A DNA stretch of 24,793 bases from Nitrospirota bacterium (GCA_013152195.1 JAADGU010000079.1:1-24793), one strand, 5' to 3'; shown: positions 15,503-23,683, counted from the stretch's first letter. The notes: generated from the sequence alone by a model not told the origin. Translations and numbers: made by a program.

Positions 15503-16273
15503 TTAGGAATACCCCCTCAGATAGAGCTTCAGCAGCTCCTGTCCCCACAGGACAGAAATTGCCGAGCCAAGGGCAAGAAAGGGCCCGAAAGGTATCCTGG
15601 TCTTCCTGCCCTTTCCCTTAAAGAGCATAAGGCCGATACCGATAAGCGAGCCTGCGAGACTTCCCAGGAAAGTCGTCAACAATACACCCTTCCACCCTGT
15701 CAGAGCGCCCACCATTGCCATCATCTTTATATCACCACCGCCCATACCGCCTCTACTCAGCACAGCCACGGCATAAAAGAGACCGCCCCCGAGGAAAAAA
15801 CCCGTAATGGACTGAACCATCCCGAGATTAGTCCCCCTGTCAAAGGGGTCTGAGACCAGAAATATCCCCAGAATCAGGGCTATGACTGCACCGGGAAGTG
15901 TGATAACATCAGGGATAATCTGAAAATCAAGGTCAATGAATGTGATGACGATCAGGGTTGAGAAATACACCATAAATACAAGACTGCTCAGGCCGGGGCC
16001 AAACCTCCAGAGCACAAGGACGTAACAGAGGCCATTGAGAAACTCGACTACCGGATACCTGAAAGAGATACGCTCTCCGCAGTATCTGCACCTCCCCCCA
16101 AGCAGGATAAAGCTGAGCACGGGTATGTTGTCCCATGGTTTCAGGCCCTTGCCGCAGGAAGGACAACGTGAGGCAGGTCTGACAATCGACAATTCTCTCG
16201 GCATACGGTATATGCAGACATTGAGAAAAGAGCCTATAACAAGACCAAATGCAAAAACAATAGCGTATATCAT
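15503..16273 (-). CDS. pilD: Prepilin peptidase / N-methyltransferase
   Basis: A 256-residue inner-membrane aspartyl protease (family A24) that cleaves and N-methylates type IV pilin or type II secretion pseudopilins. The N-terminal cytosolic domain has two CxxC pairs, C37/C40 and C62/C65. The catalytic aspartates are visible in FIDLDFQIIPD (D114) and GGGDIKMMAMVGAL (D181), with about eight hydrophobic helices around them. It lies in a minus-strand run after a small coiled-coil gene and three bases before the histidine kinase. No pilin or pilus motor gene is in view. Confidence 0.95.
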   Translation of the reverse strand: MIYAIVFAFGLVIGSFLNVCIYRMPRELSIVRPASRCPSCGKGLKPWDNIPVLSFILLGGRCRYCGERISFRYPVVEFLNGLCYVLVLWRFGPGLSSLVFMVYFSTLIVITFIDLDFQIIPDVITLPGAVIALILGIFLVSDPFDRGTNLGMVQSITGFFLGGGLFYAVAVLSRGGMGGGDIKMMAMVGALTGWKGVLLTTFLGSLAGSLIGIGLMLFKGKGRKTRIPFGPFLALGSAISVLWGQELLKLYLRGYS

Positions 16274-16322
16274 AAGTTATAATATCGAAAAAAGAGGGAT
16301 AAACTCCTGCATTTATCTGTAA

Positions 16323-16640
16323 TTAATCCTCCAGTTTGCTCAATTCACTTACCCTGCTCTTTACTGTTTCGATCTCCTCGTTTATAGCCTCAATCTCTTT
16401 AAGGATAGCCCGGATCTCCTGGTCCGTGAACACATCGGGGCTGGGAGATTCCTTTAGTTGCAACATTCTCTCTCCCAGGCGCAGAACGACTTCCTCACGC
16501 TTTTTCCTGAGAACCTCCATGTTATTAAGGAGCTTGATAATGGCAAGTTCAATATGGAGTCTCTCACTGAACAGTGAGGCAAGCCATCTGAGTCTCTCCA
16601 CCCCATTGTGAAACCATTTTTTAATACGCAACCAGTGCAT
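16323..16640 (-). CDS. Small coiled-coil protein of unknown function
   Basis: A 105-residue, fully helical protein that I do not recognise. The N-terminal 25 residues are basic and aromatic (WLRIKKWFHNG, then VERLRWLASLF), suggesting membrane-surface contact. The remainder is charged with heptad-like spacing (about 30-62 and 73-103), split by a short Ser/Pro break (KESPSPDVFT). A strong AGGAGG ribosome site lies four bases before the ATG, and strand and spacing fit the recG-pilD run, which supports a real gene. No cysteine or catalytic motif is visible. A structural or adaptor role is possible but not shown. Confidence 0.7.
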   Translation of the reverse strand: MHWLRIKKWFHNGVERLRWLASLFSERLHIELAIIKLLNNMEVLRKKREEVVLRLGERMLQLKESPSPDVFTDQEIRAILKEIEAINEEIETVKSRVSELSKLED

Positions 16641-16657
16641 TCCGCCTCCTCTTCCAA

Positions 16658-16748
16658 CAATGGAGGAATGGAGTGTTGGAGAACTGGAGAGTTTGGATTA
16701 GATCAATACTCCATTCCTCCATTGCTTCACATCTCCATCACTCCAATG
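16658..16748. repeat. NNNNGGAG inverted octamer repeat downstream of recG
   Basis: Left units CAATGGAG, GAATGGAG, TGTTGGAG, AACTGGAG (16658-16689) face right units CTCCATTC, CTCCATTG, CTTCACAT, CTCCATCA, CTCCAATG (16709-16748). Positions 16658-16674 and 16708-16724 are complementary over 17 bp without mismatch. On the minus strand it follows the recG stop codon, with degenerate copies between. Confidence 0.82.
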
Positions 16749-16772
16749 TCCTTCTCTTACTCCATTGTCTTT

Positions 16773-18866
16773 TCAACTCGTCCTGAATATATCTATTTTA
16801 CCACGCCAGAACCTCTCAACCCTATCCCTGAGTAAAGGATAGCCCGACAAGTCAGGGTCCTGCCCTACTATTTTAAAGGATTCCTTCCTCGCCATACCGA
16901 GGAGCCGTGCATCCCTTATCAGATTGGCTACCTTCAGATCAGGCATGCCCGACTGTCTTGTACCGAAAAACTCCCCCGGCCCCCTGAGTATAAAATCCTC
17001 TTCAGCAATCCTGAATCCGTCGGTATGGCCTACCATAACATCAAGCCTCCTCCGAGCCTCCTCTGAAAGCTTACCATAAGCCAGCAAAAAACAGTAAGAC
17101 TGATGAGCACCCCTGCCCACACGTCCCCTCAGCTGATGAAGCTGGGAGAGTCCGAACCTCTCTGCATGAACAATCAGCATCAGAGATGCATTTGGGACAT
17201 CCACACCAACCTCTATAACAGTAGTGCTTACAAGAATATCCATTTTACCGTTTTTGAAGGACTGCATTATCTCTTCACGCTCATCCGGCTTCATCCGTCC
17301 ATGAATGAGGCCTGTCCTGAAATCAGGGAATATCTTCTCAAAGGCCTCTTTCCCGGGGATGGCCGACCTTAGAGGCGTCTTTTCAGACTCCTCTATCAGT
17401 GGGTAGACAATATATGCCTGCCTGCCCTTCTTTATTTCAGACCTGATCAAACCGTACAGCTTTCTCTTCTCTCCCTCCCTGAATAGCCTTGTAACTACCT
17501 CTTTTCTCAGGGGTGGAAGCTCATCAATTACAGAGCAGTCGAGGTCTCCGTAAAGTGTCAGTGATAATGTCCTTGGTATGGGCGTAGCCGTCATGACCAG
17601 CACATCGGGATTCAAACCCTTTTTCCTCAGCATGGCCCGCTGCATCACGCCAAACCGGTGCTGCTCATCAATAACCACCATGCCAAGCCTGCGGAACTTC
17701 ACATTCTCCTGGATCAGGGCATGCGTGCCTATTATTATATGAACATCTCCGGACTCAATCTCCTGAAGGGGTCTCTCTTTCCTGCTGCCGGTAAGGAGCA
17801 CACACCTAAGACCCAGCTTCTCCACAAGACTGCGGACGTTCAGATAATGCTGCTCGGACAGTATCTCCGTGGGGGCCATGAGTGCAGCCTGATAACCCGA
17901 CTCAACTGCCACAAGCATCGCCTTTAGTGCAACAATGGTCTTGCCGGAGCCCACATCTCCCTGAAGGAGCCTGTTCATCGGTCCCGGACTCCGCATATCC
18001 GCCTCTATCTCCGCAAAAACCCTCTGCTGGGCATTGGTAAGCCTGAAAGGAAGCATCTCCTCCACTCTTTTAACCAGCCTGCCCCCTGCCCTGAAAGATA
18101 TTCCTTTCTCTCCCCCCCTGCCCTTCTTTATGACGGCAAGCCCTGTCTGCAGCAGGAAGAATTCCTCAAATGCGAGCCTCCTGTGATAGGCGCTCACTCC
18201 CCTGTTTAAATCATCCAGATCAGCTTCCGGCGGAGGAAAATGGATGTACTTGAAAACCTCCTGGATCGGAAGCAGGGCATGCCTCTCTAAAATCTCTTCA
18301 GGCATACACTCTGCAAGAAGGGGAGAAGCAACTTCAACTATGTTGTACATCATTGCCCTGAGAGCCCTTGCCCCAAGGCCTGCAGTTGTCCTGTATATGG
18401 GGACAATCCTTAACGTGTGTATATTATCCCGGCCCTGCTCATTCCCCGGGATTTCGTAATCAGGATTCTGCATCTCAAACCCGGCTCCCGAGTATGAGTC
18501 CCTCCTGACAATACCGCTGAGAATAACTGTCCTGCCGGGGGTAAAGAGTTTCTTCATATAGGGCTGGTTGAACCACTTCGCCCTCAGAAAACCTGTCTCA
18601 TCAGTGACAACAAGCTCAAATATCTTCATATTTTTTCTGGGGGTATTGATGACATCGGCCGAGATGACCTTTGCGGTTACAGACTGAAGCAGTTCGTATC
18701 TGAGAGCGGCAATCCTGCAGTTTAACCTTCTGTCTTCATATCTGCAGGGTATGTGGTAAAGGGCATCAGCTACCGTCTCTATTCCGAGTCTTGCAAGTAA
18801 TTTTGCTTTTCCGGGACCAATGCCCTTAACAAACTGGACGGGATAATCATGGAGGTCTTTATTCAT
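16773..18866 (-). CDS. recG: ATP-dependent DNA helicase RecG
   Basis: A 697-residue superfamily 2 helicase that reverses stalled forks and migrates Holliday-type branches; length matches the family. Order: an N-terminal helix-hairpin segment (VKGIGPGKAKLLARLGI), the OB-fold wedge domain (about 50-150), then the helicase core with GDVGSGKT (303-310), DEQH (400-403), MTATPIPRTLSLT and the motif VI region LRGRVGRG. The C-terminal part carries the RecG-specific DFILRGPGEFFGTRQSG. The ATG at 18866 has only a weak ribosome site. A repeat-filled spacer separates it from nusA, so it may have its own promoter. recG is not usually next to nusA. Confidence 0.96.
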   Translation of the reverse strand: MNKDLHDYPVQFVKGIGPGKAKLLARLGIETVADALYHIPCRYEDRRLNCRIAALRYELLQSVTAKVISADVINTPRKNMKIFELVVTDETGFLRAKWFNQPYMKKLFTPGRTVILSGIVRRDSYSGAGFEMQNPDYEIPGNEQGRDNIHTLRIVPIYRTTAGLGARALRAMMYNIVEVASPLLAECMPEEILERHALLPIQEVFKYIHFPPPEADLDDLNRGVSAYHRRLAFEEFFLLQTGLAVIKKGRGGEKGISFRAGGRLVKRVEEMLPFRLTNAQQRVFAEIEADMRSPGPMNRLLQGDVGSGKTIVALKAMLVAVESGYQAALMAPTEILSEQHYLNVRSLVEKLGLRCVLLTGSRKERPLQEIESGDVHIIIGTHALIQENVKFRRLGMVVIDEQHRFGVMQRAMLRKKGLNPDVLVMTATPIPRTLSLTLYGDLDCSVIDELPPLRKEVVTRLFREGEKRKLYGLIRSEIKKGRQAYIVYPLIEESEKTPLRSAIPGKEAFEKIFPDFRTGLIHGRMKPDEREEIMQSFKNGKMDILVSTTVIEVGVDVPNASLMLIVHAERFGLSQLHQLRGRVGRGAHQSYCFLLAYGKLSEEARRRLDVMVGHTDGFRIAEEDFILRGPGEFFGTRQSGMPDLKVANLIRDARLLGMARKESFKIVGQDPDLSGYPLLRDRVERFWRGKIDIFRTS

Positions 18867-18888
18867 GAATGTGAAGGCACATCTAAAA

Positions 18889-18959
18889 CAGGCAACGGCA
18901 GGGATAAAAAAATCCTGCTCTTACTCAGTCCAGCCCTGCCCTGACCTGACCGTTGCCTG
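18889..18959. repeat. Inverted repeat with T-rich hairpin upstream of recG
   Basis: CAGGCAACGG (18889-18898) is complementary to 18950-18959. A nested GCAGGGA/TCCTGC hairpin flanks an A-run that reads as a T-run on the minus strand. It sits between nusA and recG in the direction of transcription and could punctuate the mRNA. It is not a canonical terminator. Confidence 0.55.
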
Positions 18960-18980
18960 AGCATAATACATTTATTTACT

Positions 18981-19120
18981 GTCTGTGTATAAATATAAGA
19001 ATTGAGCCGTCATTCCCGCGGTCTGTTGAGCGGGAATCCAGTCTTTTCAGTGAGTTCTGGATACCCGATTAACAGACTTCGGGTATGACAAAAACAAAAA
19101 ACAGCAGTTTATACACAGAC
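18981..19120. repeat. MITE-like repeat: 13-bp terminal inverted repeats around an ATTCCC/GGGAAT palindrome
   Basis: GTCTGTGTATAAA (18981-18993) is exactly complementary to 19108-19120. Inside, ATTCCCGC (19012-19019) pairs with GCGGGAAT (19030-19037), followed by CCAG and CTGGATACCCG and CGGGTATGAC. The CATTCCCGC-GCGGGAATCCAG pattern resembles the dRS3-type small repeats of Neisseria and similar repeats in many genomes. The terminal repeat begins five bases after the nusA stop codon. Confidence 0.75.
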
Positions 19121-19125
19121 TCTAT

Positions 19126-20259
19126 TTAATCCGCTGGCTTATCGTCCTCGTTCTCGTCCTCATCCTCAACTCTGCTCTCCTCTATCGTCTCTCCAAAAAC
19201 AGACTCAGCCTCATCCTGTTTAATCTTTGAATACTCGGACTCGCTGATTATGTCAATCTCCCAACCCGTCAGCTTCATTGCAAGCCTGACATTCTGCCCC
19301 CGTTTTCCTATAGCAATGGAGAGTTGCTGGTCATTGACAACCACCATGGCCGTGCGGTCCTCTTCATTTATCCCTATTCTGTCAACTGCAGCAGGGCTTA
19401 AAGCTCTTGAGATAAGCATCCTTGGGTCATCACTCCAGGGGATAATATCTATCCTCTCACCCCTCAGCTCCCTGACAATGGACTGAACCCTGGTACCCTT
19501 CATTCCGACACAGGCCCCTACAGGGTCTATGGAGGGATCGTTTGAAGTAACGGCAATCTTTGTCCTTTCGCCAGGCTCCCGCACTATATTCTCAATCACT
19601 ACAATCCTGTCATCTATCTCCGGAACTTCCGTCCTGAAGAGCTCGGCAACAAAATCCGGGGAAGTTCGGCTGAGGAGTATCTCCGGCCCCTTTGGTGAAA
19701 CGCGTACTTCCAGTACAAGTGCCTTGATGGCATCACCCCTTTTCAGGTTCTCACCCGGCAGGGTCTCCCTGTAGGGAAGCTGGGCCTCAATCCTGCCAAG
19801 ATTTACGAAATAGACTCCCCTTTCCTTACGAGTCACAACCCCACTGACAATCTTGCCAACCTTATCCTTGAACTCATTGTAAACAATCTCCCGCTCCGCC
19901 TCTCTGACCTTCTGAACGATAACCTGTTTTGCCGTCTGTGCAGCAATCCTGCCAAAATCATGCAGCTCCAGCGGGATGGCAACATAATCACCCACATTCT
20001 TTTCGGGATCAATCTTCCGGGCCTCCTCAAGAGATATCTCTTCCTCGGGGTTGTTAACCACCTCAACAACATCCTTGAGTACCGAGAGATGAATCTCGCA
20101 AGTCTGCGGGTCAATACGTAACTCCACATTCCTCTTGCCACTAAACCTCTTCTTGACAGCACTCAGGAGAGCTGACTCAAGCGCCTTAAGTACAGCATCC
20201 TTTGGGATTGCCTTTTCCCTGCATATCTGTTCAATGATATAACAAAACTCTTTATTCAT
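19126..20259 (-). CDS. nusA: Transcription termination/antitermination factor NusA
   Basis: A 377-residue RNA polymerase-binding elongation factor controlling pausing, termination and antitermination. It has the N-terminal RNAP-binding domain (1-125), an S1 domain (about 132-200) and two KH domains (about 205-340) with VGMKGTRVQSIVRELRGERIDII and IAIGKRGQNVRLAMKLTG. It ends in a strongly acidic tail (EDEDENEDD), without the C-terminal acidic repeats of E. coli NusA, as in many bacteria. Its ATG overlaps the rimP stop (TAATG), so translation is coupled. The usual downstream partner infB is not present; a repeat element and recG follow. Confidence 0.96.
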   Translation of the reverse strand: MNKEFCYIIEQICREKAIPKDAVLKALESALLSAVKKRFSGKRNVELRIDPQTCEIHLSVLKDVVEVVNNPEEEISLEEARKIDPEKNVGDYVAIPLELHDFGRIAAQTAKQVIVQKVREAEREIVYNEFKDKVGKIVSGVVTRKERGVYFVNLGRIEAQLPYRETLPGENLKRGDAIKALVLEVRVSPKGPEILLSRTSPDFVAELFRTEVPEIDDRIVVIENIVREPGERTKIAVTSNDPSIDPVGACVGMKGTRVQSIVRELRGERIDIIPWSDDPRMLISRALSPAAVDRIGINEEDRTAMVVVNDQQLSIAIGKRGQNVRLAMKLTGWEIDIISESEYSKIKQDEAESVFGETIEESRVEDEDENEDDKPAD

Positions 20260-20723
20260 TAAAATTCTATCTCCAGTCTTGCCTTTGAGACAATTTTATA
20301 GGGTATCTCAACCTCTTTATTATCAAGCTCAAGGACTATTATGTCCCCCTTTACGGACTTTATCCTTCCGACAAAAAATGTCTGATTATCTATCCTCTCT
20401 GTGGTTACCACCCTTGCCAGCCTGCCCCTGAACCGCTCAAAATCCGATATTCCCCTGAGTGGCCTGTCAAGCCCCGGGGTGGTCACCTCCAGGGTGTAAG
20501 AGCCCTGAATCGGGTCTTCCACATCAAGCAAGGCCTCCAGTTGTCTGCTGACACGTTCACAATCCTTTATGCCGATCCCCTGCTCATTGTCAATGGTAAC
20601 CCTTACGATCATCTTTCCCCTCTGTCCAAGCAGCTCCACATCAAAGAGCTCAACACCTGCTATCTCTGTGGCTTCCCTTGCCAGTTCCATTACCTTCTTC
20701 CTTATTATCTCCTTGGGCATCAT
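20259..20723 (-). CDS. rimP: Ribosome maturation factor RimP
   Basis: A 154-residue cytosolic protein that assists 30S subunit maturation. The N-terminal domain shows GVELFDVELLGQRGKMIVRVTIDNEQGIGIKDCERVSRQLEALLD. The centre carries SYTLEVTTPGLDRPL, the most conserved RimP signature, and the C-terminal part is an SH3-like barrel. I prefer ATG 20723 (or the next ATG, 20720); a TTG at 20738 would add five atypical residues. No strong ribosome site is visible. It overlaps nusA by one base, the conserved rimP-nusA arrangement. Confidence 0.94.
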   Translation of the reverse strand: MMPKEIIRKKVMELAREATEIAGVELFDVELLGQRGKMIVRVTIDNEQGIGIKDCERVSRQLEALLDVEDPIQGSYTLEVTTPGLDRPLRGISDFERFRGRLARVVTTERIDNQTFFVGRIKSVKGDIIVLELDNKEVEIPYKIVSKARLEIEF

Positions 20724-21200
20724 GTTATTTAAAAACAAAAGAGTGGATTAACCACTCTCCAGAATCAGCTTCCGCAACAGACCCGCAGAAGCGCTACCTG
20801 ACCCTGAATACTCCACTGCTGAGAATACCCGGGGCCGGATGATGTAAAAAACGTACATATTAATTTATCAATTTTCCTTATAAAAGTCAAATCAGGGCAG
20901 ATTTTCTTCCGGTATTTCTGTGGTTTAGTTACCCTTACTGATTCTCAAATACAACCTGCTTTATAGAACCAAAGCTGCATTTCAGAGGTAAAGGAGGTAA
21001 AGATAGATAATATGAAATAAGTACCTGATAAAAATTCCCGGGCCACATAACTCAGGGGATGAAGATAGCCGGGGCCTCGGCAGTAATCCGGCACAAATAA
21101 TATTCCCACGCAGGGATATGTGCTTCTGAATCGTTAAGACAACATTATGACTGTGAATCTACACACAACCTGTCAGGCTAGGGATTTATTCCCTTGCCCT

Positions 21201-21231
21201 GTTATGTTAATATACTTGTTATGTTAATATA
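21201..21231. promoter_or_regulatory. 14-bp direct repeat, possible operator
   Basis: GTTATGTTAATATA occurs at 21201-21214 and again at 21218-21231 with only three bases between, a 17-bp period. It lies about 145 bp upstream of hpt and could be paired protein-binding sites near a promoter. Confidence 0.4.
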
Positions 21232-21332
21232 TACGTATCTTAAATACCTGGGTGTCCGGAAACCCGGAAACGCTTAATTTAATAAAATAACCTAAATAAT
21301 AAAATAATCTAACAATTAAAGAAGCAGCAAAT

Positions 21333-21359
21333 CCCTGGTTCAGGTGCTTCACCTCAGGG
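21333..21359 (+). promoter_or_regulatory. Hairpin in the hpt leader
   Basis: AGGTG (21342-21346) pairs with CACCT (21350-21354) around a CTT loop, and CCCTG (21333-21337) pairs with CAGGG (21355-21359) across a four-base bulge. It ends a few bases before the AGGAGG ribosome site of hpt, so it could influence translation. It does not match the purine riboswitch. Confidence 0.4.
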
Positions 21360-21374
21360 GGATCAGGAGGCAGG

Positions 21375-21896
21375 ATGGTCACAGGCAAACCTTTTTTGAC
21401 AGCAGAAGAAATTCAGGCAAAGGTAAAAGACCTCGCCCAACAAATCTCAAATGATTATGAGGGCAGGGAGCTGCTCGTGGTGGGCTTGCTGAAGGGGGCA
21501 TTCATGTTTTTTTCCGACCTTGTCAGGCATATTCAGGTCCCCCTAACCATTGACTTCATTATAGCCTCAAGCTATGCAAAGACGGACACTACCGGTGAAG
21601 TGAAGATACACTGTGATATGAGGGAAGAGATTGAGGACAGGGATGTCCTGGTAGTTGAGGATATCGTTGACACCGGAATAACCCTGAACTACCTCAGGGA
21701 GAGGTTTCTGGCAAGGTTGCCAAGGTCACTGAAGATTTGTGCCCTTCTCGATAAAGTTGACAGGCGAATTGTAGATATACCGATTGATTACAAAGGCTTT
21801 GAAATACCGAACAAATATGTTGTGGGTTATGGCCTGGATTACGATAACAAATACAGGAACCTTCCCTATATCGCAATATTTAAAAGAAGTGACTGA
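21375..21896 (+). CDS. hpt: Hypoxanthine phosphoribosyltransferase
   Basis: A 173-residue cytosolic purine-salvage enzyme that converts hypoxanthine (and usually guanine) with PRPP to the nucleotide. The PRPP-binding motif VLVVEDIVDTG (91-101) is intact. VVGLLKGAFMFFSDL (35-49) and FIIASSYAKTDTTGEV, the flexible-loop region, are typical. An AGGAGG ribosome site lies just upstream of the ATG. It is preceded by a long noncoding region with a leader hairpin, and followed by a heptamer array and queD. Confidence 0.95.
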   Translation: MVTGKPFLTAEEIQAKVKDLAQQISNDYEGRELLVVGLLKGAFMFFSDLVRHIQVPLTIDFIIASSYAKTDTTGEVKIHCDMREEIEDRDVLVVEDIVDTGITLNYLRERFLARLPRSLKICALLDKVDRRIVDIPIDYKGFEIPNKYVVGYGLDYDNKYRNLPYIAIFKRSD

Positions 21897-21900
21897 GTCC

Positions 21901-21935
21901 GTTAATCGTTAACTGTTAATCGTTAACTGTTATAT
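21901..21935 (+). repeat. GTTAATC/GTTAACT heptamer array
   Basis: Five consecutive 7-bp units: GTTAATC, GTTAACT, GTTAATC, GTTAACT, GTTATAT, starting four bases after the hpt stop. GTTAAC is self-complementary, so the array can also pair within itself. Confidence 0.8.
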
Positions 21936-21977
21936 GAACTCTCGTTTTGTCATCATGGGTGGAGAGAACTTTAAATT

Positions 21978-22349
21978 ATGTATGAACTTACAATAGAGAC
22001 TATTTTTTCAGCGGCCCATCAACTCAGGGGCTATAAGGGCAAGTGCGAGGCCCTCCATGGGCACAACTGGAAGGTTCAGGTCCATATTCTTGCCGAGAGG
22101 TTGAATGATATCGATATAGCAATAGATTTTCACGACCTGAAGAGTTATACAAACGAGATTGTCGAACAACTTGACCATGGGGCCCTGAACGAGATATTCC
22201 CCTTTACTGAAATAAATCCTTCATCTGAAAACATTGCCAGGTGGATATTCGACTCCCTCAAGAGGAAGATTGATGATGAAAACATCAGGGTCTCGGCAGT
22301 CACTGTCTGGGAGTCAGATACTGCATCAGCCACATACTATGAAGATTGA
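21978..22349 (+). CDS. queD: 6-carboxy-tetrahydropterin synthase QueD
   Basis: A 123-residue member of the 6-pyruvoyl-tetrahydropterin synthase family. QueD makes 6-carboxy-tetrahydropterin from dihydroneopterin triphosphate in the preQ0/queuosine pathway. Zinc ligands are visible as H14 (SAAHQL), H27 and H29 (LHGHNW), with the catalytic cysteine C23 (KCEALHGH), the D66-H67 pair and E112 (WESDTASATY). The short length and presence of queH and queA in the window favour QueD over a biopterin enzyme. It overlaps the next gene by 11 bases. queC, queE and tgt are not in view. Confidence 0.92.
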   Translation: MYELTIETIFSAAHQLRGYKGKCEALHGHNWKVQVHILAERLNDIDIAIDFHDLKSYTNEIVEQLDHGALNEIFPFTEINPSSENIARWIFDSLKRKIDDENIRVSAVTVWESDTASATYYED

Positions 22350-23679
22350 CACAGACTTAGCAGAAGATATTTTAAAGAAAGCAATAAAAAACGGAGCAGA
22401 TCTTGCCGAAGTCTTTATGCTGTCTGCAAGGTCACTCTCTGTAGAGGTGAAGTCCCGGGAAATTGATGCCCTCGAGACATCAATGGACTTTGGTTATTCC
22501 CTCAGGGTCATAAAGAATCAACGCCTCGGCTTCTCCTATTCAACCGAACCGAAGGACCGGCAGAGAGTCGTTGACGATGCCCTTGAGTCTTCCCTCTTTA
22601 CAGGAGAAGACCCCTGCCTTGATATTGCCAGGCCCGCAACCTGCCCTGAAGTTGATACATATGACGGAACAATTGCGGCTATTTCCGAAGAAGATGCCAT
22701 TGACAGGGTGAGACAGATTGAAGATGCCGCACTCAGAAGAGACAAGCGGATAACCAAGGTAAGGAAGGCATCCGGCAGCTTTGCTGAGGCAGAAATCCTT
22801 ATCCTCAACTCCAGGGGGCTTAAGGCCGGATACAGGGCAACATCTGCAAGCGCCCAGATAATGGTTGTAGCAGAAGACGGCCATGATGCACAGATGGGCT
22901 GGGGATATGAGAGCAACAGATTCCTGAGGGAAGTGGATTTTGAAATGGCCGGCAGGGAGGCCGCCGACAGGGCCTTGAGGCTGCTGGGGGCAAGAAAGAT
23001 CAAAACCGGGAAGGGCTCCGTCCTCCTGGACAGTTCCGTGGCATCCGAGTTCCTGAGTGTGCTTGCATCTTCTTTTTCCTCAGAAAATGTCCAGAAAGGA
23101 AAGTCCCTCCTCATCGGCAGAAAGGGTGAGCAGGTGGTTTCCGAAAAGATAAATATTGTGGACAACGGCCTCATGCAAGGAGCAGTCGGCAGCAGACCCT
23201 TTGATGCTGAAGGCACTCCTTCCCTTGAAAAAAGGCTGATCCGGGAAGGCCGGCTCATGGGTTATCTGTACAATATCTACACAGCCGGGAAAGACGGTAC
23301 CGCCTCAACAGCCAATGCCGTCAGGCAGGGAATACACGGCGTACCGGGAGTTGGAATATCAAATCTTTACCTTGAAGGGGCCTCGGATAAATTCATATAC
23401 GGCTATGATGAACTGACCGGGCAGATGGAGCAGGGACTGCTCGTCACAGAGGCCATGGGTATTCATACGGCAAACCCGATAACCGGGGAATTCTCCATAG
23501 GTGTCACAGGGTTATGGATTGAAAAGGGAGAGGTCAGACATCCTGTAAAGGAGGCTGCCATCTCCGGAAACATACTCGAATTCTTTGCCAATATTGCGGG
23601 AGTCAGCCGTAATCTGCGGTTTTACGGAAAGATAGGCGCACCTGATATCCTGATAGAGGGCGTTGACATAAGCGGTTGA
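22339..23679 (+). CDS. pmbA: TldE/PmbA-type subunit of the TldD/TldE protease
   Basis: A 446-residue protein of the TldD/PmbA family. It lacks the HExxxH zinc motif of TldD, so it is the TldE/PmbA-type partner. In E. coli the TldD-TldE complex processes peptides such as microcin B17 precursor and CcdA. Family landmarks are ALETSMDFGYSLRVI near the start, the Ala-rich SVASEFLSVLASSFSSE region, GVPGVGISNLYLEGA, and the C-terminal GIHTANPITGEFSIGVTGLWI then PVKEAAISGN. I chose ATG 22339 (MKIDTDLAEDILKKA), where family similarity begins; upstream ATGs in the frame lie inside queD. No tldD is in the window. Confidence 0.92.
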   Translation: MKIDTDLAEDILKKAIKNGADLAEVFMLSARSLSVEVKSREIDALETSMDFGYSLRVIKNQRLGFSYSTEPKDRQRVVDDALESSLFTGEDPCLDIARPATCPEVDTYDGTIAAISEEDAIDRVRQIEDAALRRDKRITKVRKASGSFAEAEILILNSRGLKAGYRATSASAQIMVVAEDGHDAQMGWGYESNRFLREVDFEMAGREAADRALRLLGARKIKTGKGSVLLDSSVASEFLSVLASSFSSENVQKGKSLLIGRKGEQVVSEKINIVDNGLMQGAVGSRPFDAEGTPSLEKRLIREGRLMGYLYNIYTAGKDGTASTANAVRQGIHGVPGVGISNLYLEGASDKFIYGYDELTGQMEQGLLVTEAMGIHTANPITGEFSIGVTGLWIEKGEVRHPVKEAAISGNILEFFANIAGVSRNLRFYGKIGAPDILIEGVDISG

Positions 23680-23683
23680 GATG

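Larger units (their letters stand above)
20740..21374. other. Noncoding divergent region between rimP and hpt
   Basis: About 635 bp without a convincing gene on either strand and no recognisable tRNA or known riboswitch. It must carry the promoters of rimP (minus) and hpt (plus). Visible items are a 14-bp direct repeat (21201-21231), an A/T-rich stretch (about 21270-21320), a small TCCGG/CCGGA hairpin near 21255, and a compound hairpin just before the hpt ribosome site (21333-21359). It could hide a small RNA or a decayed gene; I cannot identify one. Confidence 0.6.

Noticed and set aside
20740..21374. tRNA or purine riboswitch upstream of hpt
   Set aside because: A GGTTCAGG near 21338 resembles a T-loop, but no acceptor or anticodon arm can be built around it. 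The conserved bases of the purine aptamer are not seen.
22536..23258. 240-codon open frame on the minus strand
   Set aside because: It is antisense to pmbA, Ser/Leu-rich and low in complexity, with no family resemblance.
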